This document shows positions 38,413 through 48,292 of a stretch of DNA of 64,000 nucleotides, piece by piece. Each line of letters opens with the position of its first letter. The first letter of the stretch is position 1. The notes beneath the pieces were generated by a model that saw only the letters and a list, made by a program, of their open reading frames with translations, did not search any database and was not told the DNA's origin. The DNA is from Kuafuiihalomonas sp039024635. GTDB taxonomy: Bacteria; Myxococcota; Kuafuiibacteriia; Kuafuiibacteriales; Kuafuiibacteriaceae. The stretch covers positions 62,001 through 126,000 of the forward strand of contig JBCCQA010000003.1 of assembly GCA_039024635.1 (NCBI GenBank), given 5' to 3'. Position numbers and translations under genes: made by a program.

Positions 38413-39764
38413 GTGCGCGCTTGGCTTGGGGCCTGGTGACCCTCGCCGCCCTCGCCTGCGCCGACTCGGGCTTGGAGGTCGGGGGCGGTCCCCCTCCTGT
38501 GGCCCGGGATCCATCCTGTCGCAGTCTGGATTTTCCGAGCGGCTTCGGACAAACGAGCTCGAGTCTCGTCAACGCTAGCGCCGGCCCGGTGTTGTCGATG
38601 ACTGGACCTCAAGAGGAGGCCTTCGTCGCGGTGTGGTCGGTGGTCTTCGACCAACTCCTCTGCAGCGGAACCGTCATCGGGCCTCGCCTTGTACTCACAG
38701 CCGAGCACTGCGTGAGCAGCGGGGACATGGAAGTGCGCTTCGGCGCTTCCGCCCGGTCTCCGACGGACGCGGTAGAGGTCGTTAATCTGCGAACCCACCC
38801 TTCCCTGGATCTCGCGCTCCTCGAGCTGGCGCGCTCCCCCGAGCTCGACTTGACCCCCATCCCCCTGGCGACCGTGGACCCCGAAGCCGAGCTGGTCGGA
38901 GTTTGGCTGGAGACGGTTGGCTTCGGTCAAAGCCTCCGGGACTTCAATCAGCGGGGATTTCTTCCTGTTCGCGTTCAGTCGGTAGTCACGGACTTTCTCG
39001 ACGTCCAAGGCGGGGGACGACAGGGCCTCTGCTTTGGGGATTCCGGCGCCCCCCTGCTTACGCTCGATCCCGAGCAGCGAGACGTCCGAGTGTGGGGCGT
39101 GCTCAGCGCGGGTGATCCGGACTGCCTGGGCCGAGACCGCTTTGCCCTCATCCGACGGGCGGGCGCTTTCTTCGCCCAGACACAGACAGCGCCGCCTGGC
39201 TCGCCGACCTGCGGCACGCTGTCCGTGGAAGGGGCCTGCACACCCGACGGCCGGCGCTTGGGCTGCACTCTGGAAGGAGCCTCGAGTGAGACTTGCGCCG
39301 GCGGCTGCGGTTGGGACGGCGTTGCAAACGTCTGTACGGATGGACCCGTCGGCGACTGCCAGGGCCCCGACCGCTGCACGAGCGACGGCACGCTGATTTG
39401 GTGTGAGCAAGGCCGCCAGAGGAGCCGAGAGTGTGGCGCCTGCGGCGAAGTATGCATGGCTTCCGACCAGGGCGCCTCCTGCGCCCATCCGCTTTGTGAC
39501 GAGCTCGGCCAGAACGGCCGTTGTGCCCAGGACGTCGTCGAATGGTGTGACGAGCTTGGCCGCTTTCGCCAATTCGACTGCCGAAGCGTGGGTCAACGCT
39601 GTTTGTCGGAGCCCGCTCGATGCGAATCGGTGCCCGAAGACTGCGAGGTCATTCGAGGCGGACTGTGCATCGACGATGTCCGCATCTACTGCGAAGGCTC
39701 GATCGTACTCTGGGACAGCTGCGCCGCATTGGGACGAGTCTGCGACGAGGGACGCTGCATCTGA
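38409..39764 (+). CDS. Trypsin-like serine protease lipoprotein with Cys-rich tail
   Basis: A 451-residue lipoprotein (lipobox LAALAC, Cys17) carrying a chymotrypsin-fold protease domain. The triad is His100 in LTAEHC, Asp134 in SLDLALLEL, and Ser212 in GDSGAP (Ala replaces the usual second Gly). After about residue 250 the chain has four cysteine-rich modules, such as CTSDGTLIWCEQGRQRSREC, of about 45 residues each. The start GTG overlaps the SDR stop as GTGA. The last 79 bases overlap the 3' end of the convergent TPR gene. Confidence 0.85.
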   Translation: MSARLAWGLVTLAALACADSGLEVGGGPPPVARDPSCRSLDFPSGFGQTSSSLVNASAGPVLSMTGPQEEAFVAVWSVVFDQLLCSGTVIGPRLVLTAEHCVSSGDMEVRFGASARSPTDAVEVVNLRTHPSLDLALLELARSPELDLTPIPLATVDPEAELVGVWLETVGFGQSLRDFNQRGFLPVRVQSVVTDFLDVQGGGRQGLCFGDSGAPLLTLDPEQRDVRVWGVLSAGDPDCLGRDRFALIRRAGAFFAQTQTAPPGSPTCGTLSVEGACTPDGRRLGCTLEGASSETCAGGCGWDGVANVCTDGPVGDCQGPDRCTSDGTLIWCEQGRQRSRECGACGEVCMASDQGASCAHPLCDELGQNGRCAQDVVEWCDELGRFRQFDCRSVGQRCLSEPARCESVPEDCEVIRGGLCIDDVRIYCEGSIVLWDSCAALGRVCDEGRCI

Positions 39765-42700
39765 TCAGACGGCCGGGCTTCGGCCAGCCATCGCAAAAGA
39801 GAGCTCCGGGTGGCGAAGGTGGCCAGGGAGCGACGAGCCTCGCAGCCAGGCGTTCGACCCGACCATCGTCTGAATCCCTCCAGAGCCTCGTGCCACGAGC
39901 CGGTGACGACGAGCGCCGCGTGCAGGCCCCGAAAACGATAGCCGTCCCGGAGAGCTCCGATGCTGATGCCGCCGAGATCGCGAAGCTGGTCCAGGCGTTC
40001 TCGCTCGCCATCGTCGAGGCCCCGCTCGAGGGCCTTTCTTCGCCGGGGTTGATCGATGTAGCCCAAGGCTTCGGCGACGGCCCGAGCATCGAGCAACTCC
40101 AGCGCCGCAGAGCCCGGCTCCACCTGGGTCGCGGCCAAGGCTGCTCCCACCAGGAGATCTTCGTCTTGGACGGCTCCCAGGGCCTCCGGATCGACGCCGA
40201 GTCCGATGGTGCCCTCGACGTAGACCGGCTCCATCGGCCGGCCTCCGCTTTCGAGGAGGTACATCTCAGGCACATTTCGACCTAGACGAGAGAAGGCGCG
40301 CTGGAGCATTCGCAGGGAGGCGATGGGCACCGACGCATCCCCTATCCGATCCCTGCGCTTCGGCATTTCCTGCCGAAGCGCATCCCGCTGACTGGAAAGA
40401 AGAGCCCGGCCCAAACCGTCGAGCCACTCCGCCGGTCCAGACGGGAGAGGGGGAAGAGGATGAGGCCCGGGCGCATCGAAGTCCGGACGAGGCTCGATCT
40501 GCTCGGGGTGAAGGAGGCTGCCAAGGAGCCGAGCCGGTAGCTCAGCCCCTGCCCGCTCGAAGAGGGCCTGAAGGCGCTCGACCGCTCGACGGTGTCCGGG
40601 CACGCGCTCGGTGACCCCAAGCCAGGCAGTGATGGCGTGCTCCAGCTCGGCCGGATCGTCCTCCGCCAACACGTCGGCCCAGTGAGCTCTCAAGACCCAC
40701 CATCGGGGATGAGGGTCCATCAGCTCCAGGCCTGCGAAAGCGCGGGCGAAGGTGTCGTGGTCATTGCTTCGGAAGGCTGCGAGTTCGGCCGCCTTTCCAA
40801 AGGCCTGGCGAGCCATCCCCAAGTGCCCGCGAGCCCGACAAGCTTCAGCCAGGTTCAGCCAAGGACGGGCGACTTCGTCGATGTCGCCGTCGTACTCGAG
40901 GAGGGTGCCCAGGTCGCGACTCACGTCGGGCGTCGGAACCGTCGCCGCGGCCCGCTCGAGAAGCCGCCGCGCCTGGCCCCGGTTGTGTTCCCAAAGCCAT
41001 CCTGCAGCCAGCCGAAGGGCGCCCGCACGCGCAGCTCCGGTCGAATGTTCGGCCAGGAGCTCATAAGCCCGAGCTGCGGCCCACACTTCGTGGGTCTGGT
41101 GGCGGTACACGGCGACTCGGTAGGCGAGATCGCCGCGCTCGGGCGCAAGGCGCTGGGCCTCCTCCAAGACCACGGCCGCCCTTTGAGGATCCCCCGCCCT
41201 CTCACCGAAGAGGAGGCCCGCTTTGGACAGCAGCTCCACCGCTTCGACGCCCGTCCGACGACTGCTCGAGCGTCGACAGAGCTGGGCTGCTTCCGACGGC
41301 TCGCCGCTGTGGATACAGGCGACGGTGAGCCGCTCCAAAGCGTCGTCGCTGGCCTCGATTTCAATCTCGCGCCGTCCAAAGCGAGCGGCACCGACCCAGT
41401 CGCCGGTCGCCGCCTTGGCCCGGGCCATTCGTCGAAACGTGGCGGCCAACTCGGCTCGGGTGGCGTGGGCCTCATGGTGAAGGAGGAAGGTCGCCCCCAG
41501 CTCGTAGACCTCGTCCCAGTCTTGAAGGGTCTCGAGCATACGAGCCGCTTCGAGCAGAGCGTCCTTCCGGGTAACGTCGCGGCCGAGAGCCTGGCGAAAG
41601 GCTTGGAGCGCACTCGAAGGGTCGCCGCTCGCGACGAGAATCATGCCGGCGTCTTCAAACCAACGAGCGGCCTGTTCGGGTTCAGGAGACTTTTGGGCTG
41701 CAGTTTCGAAGCAATGCGCCGCGTGAACCGGATCTTGGTCACGAACGAGGACGCCACAGCGAGCCCAGACGTCAGGTCGCTCCGAATCGGCCTCCAGGAG
41801 GGCCCGCATGAGCTCCAGGGCCTTGGGGCGATCGCCGAGCTCGAGGTCGGCGATGCGGGCCGCCTCGGCCAGGACCTCGACGCCCTCTGGGTGGAGGAGC
41901 TCGGACGTTCGAACGGCCCAGGGTAGAGCGGCACTCCAGTCTCGGCGAGCCCCCGCGAGCTCGAACAGCGCACGGCAGGCGGCGGCAGCGTTGGGGTGGG
42001 CGAGGAGAGCGTCCTCGAAGAGGGTCTCGGCTCTCTGAGGATCACCTAGGAGGTCGACAACCCATCGACCGGCCTGCACGAAGACCTCGGCCGCAGCCGG
42101 GCCTTCCAGCTGCCTTCCCAAACGCTCCAGGACGTCGACGGCCTCTGCAGTCTTGCCGAGTCTGCGAGCAGCGTCAGCCGCCAGGGCGAGCGCATCGACC
42201 TCGTCGGGCGCTTCGACGAGTGCGTTCTCGAGGAGGACCCAGGCCTTCGCCGGATCGAACCGGCGCTCGAGCTCGATGCGAGCGAGGGCGACCCGTCCTC
42301 CAGCTCGCTGCCTCGGATCCGCGGCCGCCTCCAGCCTGAGGTTCAAGACGCGCTCGAGCTCGGACCATCGCATGCGGGCAGACAGGAGCCGCTCTTGGGC
42401 GAGCGACACGTCGATGTCGAATGGGCCCTCTCGCTCTGCCTGGCGCAGGACATCCAGGGCGAGCTCTTCGGCTCCCAGCTGGCGCTCCAGGAGTTCGGCT
42501 TGGGCCTTGTGAATCGCCAGTCGAGCCTCGGCGCCTTCAGCCGCGTCCAAACGACGACGAAGGACGGCAGCGACCGAGTCCCACTGTCGACGACGACGGA
42601 AGCTCTCTTCGAGCAAGCGAAGCAAGACTTCGTCCCCGTCGAAGAGCTGCAGCCCTCGCTCGGCCACGGCCTCCGCTCGGCCGAGCTTGCCCTCTTGGTC

Positions 42701-44008
42701 GATGAGCGCCTGGACCAGGGCGCGATGGGCGCGAAGTCTGACCGTCGGATCCGGGTCCTCCAGTTGGGCTTCGAAGGCGGGGATGCTCTCACCGTCGAGC
42801 AGCTCGGGCGGTGGGGGGGGCTGAGCCCCCTGCCGTACACGGCGGGCGTCTTTCTCCCGGCCCAACTCCAGATACAAACCGCTTAGACGCTCTCGGGCCG
42901 CGGGATCGTCGAGTTGAAGCTCCAAGAGCTTCACTTGACCCTCACGATCCTCGAGCCGCTCCAACAGCGGTTCGAGTCGGCGTCTGGCCTCCACGTGGGT
43001 GGGCTCGTCCTCGAGGATGTCTTCATAGACTCTGACCGCGTCATTCGGCCTTCCCAAAGACTGCCCGTAGATCTGACCCAGACGCAGCCGGAGGAAGGTG
43101 CGGAGCAGTCGATGTTGGGTTTGGTCCGCCACCCGTTCAAAGACCTCCGCCACTCGACCGAGATCCTGAGCGACCAAGCCCACTCGAAGCACTTCGTTCT
43201 GGAGCTCCCGGTCTTCGGGCGCCAGCTCCAGGGCCCGAGTCAGCGCCCGAAGGCCCCTCTCCTGTTCACCTCGATCGAAGTACAAAGCCCCAAGCTCCCT
43301 CTCGAGTCGAATCCTATGGGGTCCACTGCGACGGTCCCGGCACAGCTGGGCCAGTTCGTCCTCCAGGGCCTGAAAGCGTGACCGGTGGATCGCAGTGTCC
43401 TCGATGCTCCGGATCCCCTCGGTGGGCTCGCCGAGCTCGTAGAGCGCGGACTGAAGGTGGGCCATCGCTCGCTCTCGATCGTCGAGAGGCCCGAGATGGA
43501 GTTGAGCCAGTCGATGGCTGAGGGCAGCCCGCACTTCGGGGTCGTCTTGCCAAACCAGGAGCTCTGCCATGACGAGCTCCAGGTCGCGAAGTCGACCGGC
43601 AGCCGTCGCCCAGTGCTCCAGGCGAGGCAGGATACGCAAGCCAGGCTGCAATCGGGATGCCTTGACCAGAGCATCCACGGCCGCGCTGGGGTCGTCGGCG
43701 CCATCCCCTTCGACCTCGGCCAGGTAGGCCCAAAGGGTAGCCTGCTCGCCGCGCTCAGAACTGCGCTTCAGCTGCGTTTGGTACAGACGCCGAAGTCCGT
43801 TCAGGTCGTGGAGCTCGTGCAGGACGTTGGCCAGGCCCAAGAAAGCCTCCCGGACATCAGGCCCGCGCTCGTGGGCGAAGCGATAGGCTTCGGCCGCCCC
43901 CTCGAGATCTCGGGCATCTTCTCGGAGTACCGCCGCCGCATCGAGAGCTGCTCTCAGAGCTTCGTCGCCGCTCAGGGCCTGGGCTCGAGCAAAGCCGAGC
44001 TCGCCCAA
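39686..44008 (-). CDS. Very large TPR-repeat protein
   Basis: A protein of at least 1440 residues made of helical TPR-like repeats, such as LEGAAEAYRFAHERGPDVRE and LEGAAAEVF. No enzymatic domain or signal peptide is seen, so it is a cytoplasmic scaffold. The first usual start is TTG at 44008, but the same frame continues upstream with good coding sequence to a CTG at 44107 (33 more codons, EVEAHPESEETFARFRSA). A TAG closes the frame at 44117. Its C-terminus runs 79 bases into the convergent protease gene. Next upstream is the PEGA kinase gene, possibly in the same operon. Confidence 0.8.
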   Translation of the reverse strand: MGELGFARAQALSGDEALRAALDAAAVLREDARDLEGAAEAYRFAHERGPDVREAFLGLANVLHELHDLNGLRRLYQTQLKRSSERGEQATLWAYLAEVEGDGADDPSAAVDALVKASRLQPGLRILPRLEHWATAAGRLRDLELVMAELLVWQDDPEVRAALSHRLAQLHLGPLDDRERAMAHLQSALYELGEPTEGIRSIEDTAIHRSRFQALEDELAQLCRDRRSGPHRIRLERELGALYFDRGEQERGLRALTRALELAPEDRELQNEVLRVGLVAQDLGRVAEVFERVADQTQHRLLRTFLRLRLGQIYGQSLGRPNDAVRVYEDILEDEPTHVEARRRLEPLLERLEDREGQVKLLELQLDDPAARERLSGLYLELGREKDARRVRQGAQPPPPPELLDGESIPAFEAQLEDPDPTVRLRAHRALVQALIDQEGKLGRAEAVAERGLQLFDGDEVLLRLLEESFRRRRQWDSVAAVLRRRLDAAEGAEARLAIHKAQAELLERQLGAEELALDVLRQAEREGPFDIDVSLAQERLLSARMRWSELERVLNLRLEAAADPRQRAGGRVALARIELERRFDPAKAWVLLENALVEAPDEVDALALAADAARRLGKTAEAVDVLERLGRQLEGPAAAEVFVQAGRWVVDLLGDPQRAETLFEDALLAHPNAAAACRALFELAGARRDWSAALPWAVRTSELLHPEGVEVLAEAARIADLELGDRPKALELMRALLEADSERPDVWARCGVLVRDQDPVHAAHCFETAAQKSPEPEQAARWFEDAGMILVASGDPSSALQAFRQALGRDVTRKDALLEAARMLETLQDWDEVYELGATFLLHHEAHATRAELAATFRRMARAKAATGDWVGAARFGRREIEIEASDDALERLTVACIHSGEPSEAAQLCRRSSSRRTGVEAVELLSKAGLLFGERAGDPQRAAVVLEEAQRLAPERGDLAYRVAVYRHQTHEVWAAARAYELLAEHSTGAARAGALRLAAGWLWEHNRGQARRLLERAAATVPTPDVSRDLGTLLEYDGDIDEVARPWLNLAEACRARGHLGMARQAFGKAAELAAFRSNDHDTFARAFAGLELMDPHPRWWVLRAHWADVLAEDDPAELEHAITAWLGVTERVPGHRRAVERLQALFERAGAELPARLLGSLLHPEQIEPRPDFDAPGPHPLPPLPSGPAEWLDGLGRALLSSQRDALRQEMPKRRDRIGDASVPIASLRMLQRAFSRLGRNVPEMYLLESGGRPMEPVYVEGTIGLGVDPEALGAVQDEDLLVGAALAATQVEPGSAALELLDARAVAEALGYIDQPRRRKALERGLDDGERERLDQLRDLGGISIGALRDGYRFRGLHAALVVTGSWHEALEGFRRWSGRTPGCEARRSLATFATRSSLLRWLAEARPSDQMQRPSSQTRPNAAQLSQSTIEPSQ

Positions 44009-44147
44009 GAGCTGATGGGCTGAGGCCTCCAGCGCCGCAGACCGGAAGCGTGCGAAGGTCTCCTCCGATTCGGGGTGAGCCTCGACTTCGCGGATGAGCT
44101 CGTCCAGGCCTGCAAGCTAACTCAGCCCAGACTTAGAGACGACCCGC

Positions 44148-46349
44148 TCAACGTTTCGAGAGCGTGACGTCCCACGTGCTCGGTAGCTCGGCCGCCGAAC
44201 CAAACCGGCGCTGGTAGGGAAGGAACCCAGGGGCCTCGACCCGAACCTCGACTTCACCCTCGGGCAAGGCTTCGAGGGCGATCCGGGTCCCCGTGCCAAC
44301 GACCTTGCCTCCTATCGAGACGGTGGCTTCGGGCTGAACGTGGAGGACGGGAACCGGTCGGAGATCGACCGACATCCGGTACACCCGACCGCGGCGAACA
44401 GTCCCTACCAAGGCTCGGGCTTCGGGGCGGTGGTCTCGCAAACGAAACTCGACCCTTGGCCCCTGGCCGGGACGTACTCGGACCGTAGTGGGCGTCCGAC
44501 CCCGATTCTGCCCGTCGACCGAAACGACGGCACCCGGCGGTCGGCTGACCAGTTCCACCCTGGGCCAGAGCAACGGGCTGGTCAGACCAAAGACCACACC
44601 GAGCCCTACGAGAAGGCTGATGGCACCGACCAAGAGCCAGGCTCGGCGTCCGAGAAGCGGCCGTCTCGCCAGGACCGAAGCCGGCGGCTCAGGCACCGAA
44701 GGAAGGGGGGGCGGTGCGGGCACAGGCGCCGGCTCGGAGCCGGGGCGAGGCGCCCGGCCTCGGCTCTTCTCTCGAATGGGCCGGCTGGGCAGTCTCTGGA
44801 AGGGCCCAGGTCTGGACGAGCCTCTGGGTTCAGGCGCCGGCGGATGCTCCTCTTCGAAGTAGGGTGCGGGAGCTCTAGGCGTAACGAGGACTGGGCCGAC
44901 AGGACCCGAGGGCTCCAGAGTCGGCGCCGAGCGCGCAGGCTCGACCTCGGACTGGGTGGGCGCAGGTATGTGGATGGAGGCATCGGAGGGCTGAGTGTCT
45001 CTGTCCTCCGGCATTCGAAGCCCGGCAAAGGTTCGATCGTCTAGACCCTCGTTGGATTCCTCTTCGGGAGCAAGACTTCCCAGCCAGGTTTGGTCGTCCT
45101 CGAGAAACGGCCCGTCGGCCAAGGTCCGGTCGTCGAGCTCGGCCTCCGCCCTTCCCGAATCGTCCGGAAGCATCGGCTCGTGGTCGAGGGAGGTCTGCGC
45201 CGGTCGCTGCCTCGGCCCAGCATCTGTCGGTCGGTCCATGACCGCAGGCGGGAAGTCCTCGGGCTCGAGCACCAGATCATCCGAGCCCGCGAGGGGGTCG
45301 ACCCTACGGGGCGCTTCCGTGGGCTGGGTCCCACTTCCGTAGGACGGATCGAGCTGGGAGCTAGCCCTCGACCAAGCCGCTTCCATCCGCGCTTTGGAGA
45401 CCGGTGCCTCGAAGGTAGCCGGCAGTAAGGTGCGCAGCGCCCCCTCCAGGTCCGAAGCTCGGCCCAGACGCAGCGACTTCGGCGCCATTTCCACTGCGTT
45501 TCGGAGCGCAGACTCCCAAGCGCTGGCGTCGGGCCATCGCTTGCCCGGGTCAGGCTCGAGAGCTCGCATGATGACGGAGTCGAGGACGGCCGGAAGCTCG
45601 GGCGCGAGCACACTCGGGGCTTCGACCTCTCGCCGCTCGTACATCTCCATCGCCTCGAAAGCCGTCTTGCCCGCCGCCGGGTGTCGACTGGTCAGAAGAA
45701 GGTAAAGGCTGACGCCCGCACAGAAGACATCGGCTCGGCGGTCCATGTGCTGAGTGCGAACGGCTTCGGGCGGCAAATAGCCGAACTTGCCCTTCACCAC
45801 CCCCGCCTGGGTTTGGTGGATTCGGTTTCGAGCCCGAGCGATGCCGAAGTCGGTGAGCTTCACCTCCCCACCCGCAGAAAGCAGCATGTTGGCGGGGGTC
45901 ACGTCCCGGTGAACGATGTTTAGCGGACGGCCTTCATGGTCCTTTCGGTCGTGGGCGTAGCGAAGGGCACGGGCGACCTCCAGAGTGACGAAGATGGCGA
46001 CCGAGGGGTCAGGCCTGGTCCCTCGATCATGGGCCGCGTCGACCAGGGCCTGGGCGGTGCTGCTCTGCACGAACTCCATGACGAGGTAGTGAGCCCCGCG
46101 ATCCTCGTCGAAATCCAAGACCGAGACGATGTTCTGGTGGTCGAGGTACATCGAGATCTTGGCCTCGTCGGCCAGCATCTCGATGAACTTGGGGTCAGCC
46201 TGGAATTCGTCCCTGAGGAGCTTGAGCGCCACCAGCGGCCCCAGACCCAAGGGCCCAGCCTTACTGGCCAGATAGACGTCACCCATGCCGCCCGAGGCGA
46301 GGCGATTCAGGAGCACGTAGCGGCCGAGCACGTCACCAGGCTGGCGCAC
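44148..46349 (-). CDS. Membrane Ser/Thr protein kinase with PEGA-type extracellular tail
   Basis: Hanks-type kinase of 733 residues. The Gly loop is LASGGMGDVYLA, the ATP Lys is in VALKLL (43), the catalytic loop is HRDVTPAN (147-154), and DFG is at about 167-169. A long acidic/Pro-rich linker leads to a transmembrane helix (LLVGAISLLVGLGVVFGL, about 575-595). The C-terminus has PEGA-like beta domains (RPPGAVVSVDG and LPEGEVEVRVEAPGF). The open frame extends upstream, but the GTG at 46349 begins directly before the kinase domain. It would phosphorylate Ser/Thr in response to a cell-surface cue. Confidence 0.9.
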   Translation of the reverse strand: MRQPGDVLGRYVLLNRLASGGMGDVYLASKAGPLGLGPLVALKLLRDEFQADPKFIEMLADEAKISMYLDHQNIVSVLDFDEDRGAHYLVMEFVQSSTAQALVDAAHDRGTRPDPSVAIFVTLEVARALRYAHDRKDHEGRPLNIVHRDVTPANMLLSAGGEVKLTDFGIARARNRIHQTQAGVVKGKFGYLPPEAVRTQHMDRRADVFCAGVSLYLLLTSRHPAAGKTAFEAMEMYERREVEAPSVLAPELPAVLDSVIMRALEPDPGKRWPDASAWESALRNAVEMAPKSLRLGRASDLEGALRTLLPATFEAPVSKARMEAAWSRASSQLDPSYGSGTQPTEAPRRVDPLAGSDDLVLEPEDFPPAVMDRPTDAGPRQRPAQTSLDHEPMLPDDSGRAEAELDDRTLADGPFLEDDQTWLGSLAPEEESNEGLDDRTFAGLRMPEDRDTQPSDASIHIPAPTQSEVEPARSAPTLEPSGPVGPVLVTPRAPAPYFEEEHPPAPEPRGSSRPGPFQRLPSRPIREKSRGRAPRPGSEPAPVPAPPPLPSVPEPPASVLARRPLLGRRAWLLVGAISLLVGLGVVFGLTSPLLWPRVELVSRPPGAVVSVDGQNRGRTPTTVRVRPGQGPRVEFRLRDHRPEARALVGTVRRGRVYRMSVDLRPVPVLHVQPEATVSIGGKVVGTGTRIALEALPEGEVEVRVEAPGFLPYQRRFGSAAELPSTWDVTLSKR

Positions 46350-46435
46350 CCGGGGAGTATGGCATCCTTGCCGGCCTGGAAGCGAAATCTCGTCCTCGGT
46401 CCCGTCTGGGCCAGCGCCGATGCTAGGATGGAAGG

Positions 46436-48292
46436 GTGCTGGCCCTTTGGCTCGCCCTGCTGGCCGGCGCCGAGCCGAGCCTGGTTTCGGTGCGCACCAC
46501 TCGAGGCGCCATCGACGGCCCTCACTTGGGGGCCTTGGCCGAGCCACGGTGGGACCGCCTCCAGCTTCGGGTCGAAATAGAAAACCGACTCCCCGTGGCC
46601 GTGACCGACCTGGAGCTTGGGATCGAGCTTCTTCGCGACGAGACGCCCATCCCCGGTTGGGCCTTTTCCATCGAGCTCGCCGAGCCCTTCTTGCCCGACA
46701 GCCTTCGGGAGGTCGAGATCGACGAGTCCTTGCTCGACCGTCGCGGCGCCGTGAGAGCAGACGAGCTCCGGTACCGGGTCGAGCTTCGGCGCTACCGCAT
46801 GACCCCTCCCCGACTGGACGTTGCCCTGGAGGCGCTGGGGTCCTCTTTCGACGCCGACCAGCGAGCGGCGTTGGTCAGCTTCGATGCTGGACTCCTCGGC
46901 GCGCGAGAGCGACTAACGGCGATCGAGGACGTAGAGCGGGTCCTGGTCTCTCCGCCCGCCTCGCCCAGTGCCAAGGATGCACTGGCGCTCCTGACCGCCC
47001 TTCGGGCGCTGGGCCGCCTGCAGGCCGCCGGACACGTCGATGGGCTGCTCACCCTAGAGGACCAGCTCGATCCCGATGCCTGGGGTCGAGCGGTGATGCG
47101 CCTGGCAGAGCGCATGCTCGACGTGTCCCCCCGAGACGGGGCTCGACTCGAAGTCCTTCCTCGTTGGGCGCGAGAGCGATCCGGCCTCCTCCGAGTCCGA
47201 GCCAGCGACGCAGTGAGAGAGGCGATTCGAGACGCGGTCTTGACCATGGGCGATGCCGCCATCCCGCCTCTGGTGCGGGCCCTCCATGGGCCTGGTCGTT
47301 CGGCCTCGGTCCGAGAGCGAGCTTGGCAGCTCCTGGTGAGCCTGGGTCGTCCGACCGTCAGCTCCCAACTTCGGGTCTCTCGCCTCCAAACGAGACTGGA
47401 GGTCATAGAGGCCTTCGGCGAGCTCGGCCTGGCCGACGCAGCCCCGAGGCTGGTCGAGCTCGTCAGAGTCTCCGGCGGTCGGGTGGGACGGGCGGCCCGG
47501 CGGGCCCTGGGTGCCCTGGGCCCCGCTGGTCTATCCGCCCTCGAAGACGGTCTGGGCCTGGACGACGACCGCATCCGAGACGCCTTGCGGGAGCTGGGTC
47601 CGGCCGGGCGCGAAGCAGAGATCCGCCGTCGAAGCGAGGCGGCCCGCGAAGAGCAGCGTCGCGCCATCGAAGCGCGGATCGAAAGGGCCCTTGGAGATCC
47701 GGACCGGGACCGCGCCCTTCGGGAGCTGCAGTCTCTGGTCGACGCCGACCAGCTCTTGGGACACCGCCGCCCCGTCGCCGAACGCTACCGGGATGAAGTC
47801 TCGGCCCAGCTGCAAGCGGGAAACTTCGACGAAGCTCTGCGACTAAGCCGGGTCGGGCGCGACGTCGAGGCGCTGCCCGCCTTCGAGCTTCTGGGCGCCG
47901 AGGCGAGGCTGGCCCTCGCCGACGGCTTGGGCGACCTCGGTCAGTGGGAGCGCGTTCAGGACTTCTTGCAATCCGACTTTCCCCAAGCCCTCGAAGCTCG
48001 GGTGCGTCGGCTCCGGGAGCGCCGCTGGGAGGCCCTTGCGACCGAGGCGGCTAGCCTGGGCAACCGAGCCCGAGCCCGACTCTTAGTGGAGGAGGCGAAG
48101 TCGGCAGGGGTCACGAGTCCCGTCCTGGACCGACTGGATCGAAGACTCTTGCTCAACGAGAACCTCCCTTTTCTCGTAGGGGGCGTCCTGTCGGGCTTCG
48201 CCATACTCCTGGCCTTGAGCCTCTGGGTTCTCCGCCGGATGGAGAGTGTCCGGATGGAGCGACTCCAGGCCGCCCTCGACCAGCCTGACTAG
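46436..48292 (+). CDS. HEAT-repeat-like membrane-anchored protein
   Basis: A 618-residue exported protein. It has a short signal peptide (LALWLALLAGA), a beta-rich N-terminal domain (about 20-120), and helical repeats resembling HEAT units (AAPRLVELVRVSGGRVGRAA, RALGALGPAGLSALEDGL). A C-terminal transmembrane helix (PFLVGGVLSGFAILLALSL) anchors it, with a short cytoplasmic tail. It is divergent from the PEGA kinase with 86 bases between starts, which suggests shared control. Function unknown. Confidence 0.75.
   Translation: MLALWLALLAGAEPSLVSVRTTRGAIDGPHLGALAEPRWDRLQLRVEIENRLPVAVTDLELGIELLRDETPIPGWAFSIELAEPFLPDSLREVEIDESLLDRRGAVRADELRYRVELRRYRMTPPRLDVALEALGSSFDADQRAALVSFDAGLLGARERLTAIEDVERVLVSPPASPSAKDALALLTALRALGRLQAAGHVDGLLTLEDQLDPDAWGRAVMRLAERMLDVSPRDGARLEVLPRWARERSGLLRVRASDAVREAIRDAVLTMGDAAIPPLVRALHGPGRSASVRERAWQLLVSLGRPTVSSQLRVSRLQTRLEVIEAFGELGLADAAPRLVELVRVSGGRVGRAARRALGALGPAGLSALEDGLGLDDDRIRDALRELGPAGREAEIRRRSEAAREEQRRAIEARIERALGDPDRDRALRELQSLVDADQLLGHRRPVAERYRDEVSAQLQAGNFDEALRLSRVGRDVEALPAFELLGAEARLALADGLGDLGQWERVQDFLQSDFPQALEARVRRLRERRWEALATEAASLGNRARARLLVEEAKSAGVTSPVLDRLDRRLLLNENLPFLVGGVLSGFAILLALSLWVLRRMESVRMERLQAALDQPD

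Noticed and set aside
46420..47796. 458-codon plus-strand frame
   Set aside because: Shadow of the HEAT-like gene in another frame, made mostly of Arg, Pro, Gly and Ala.
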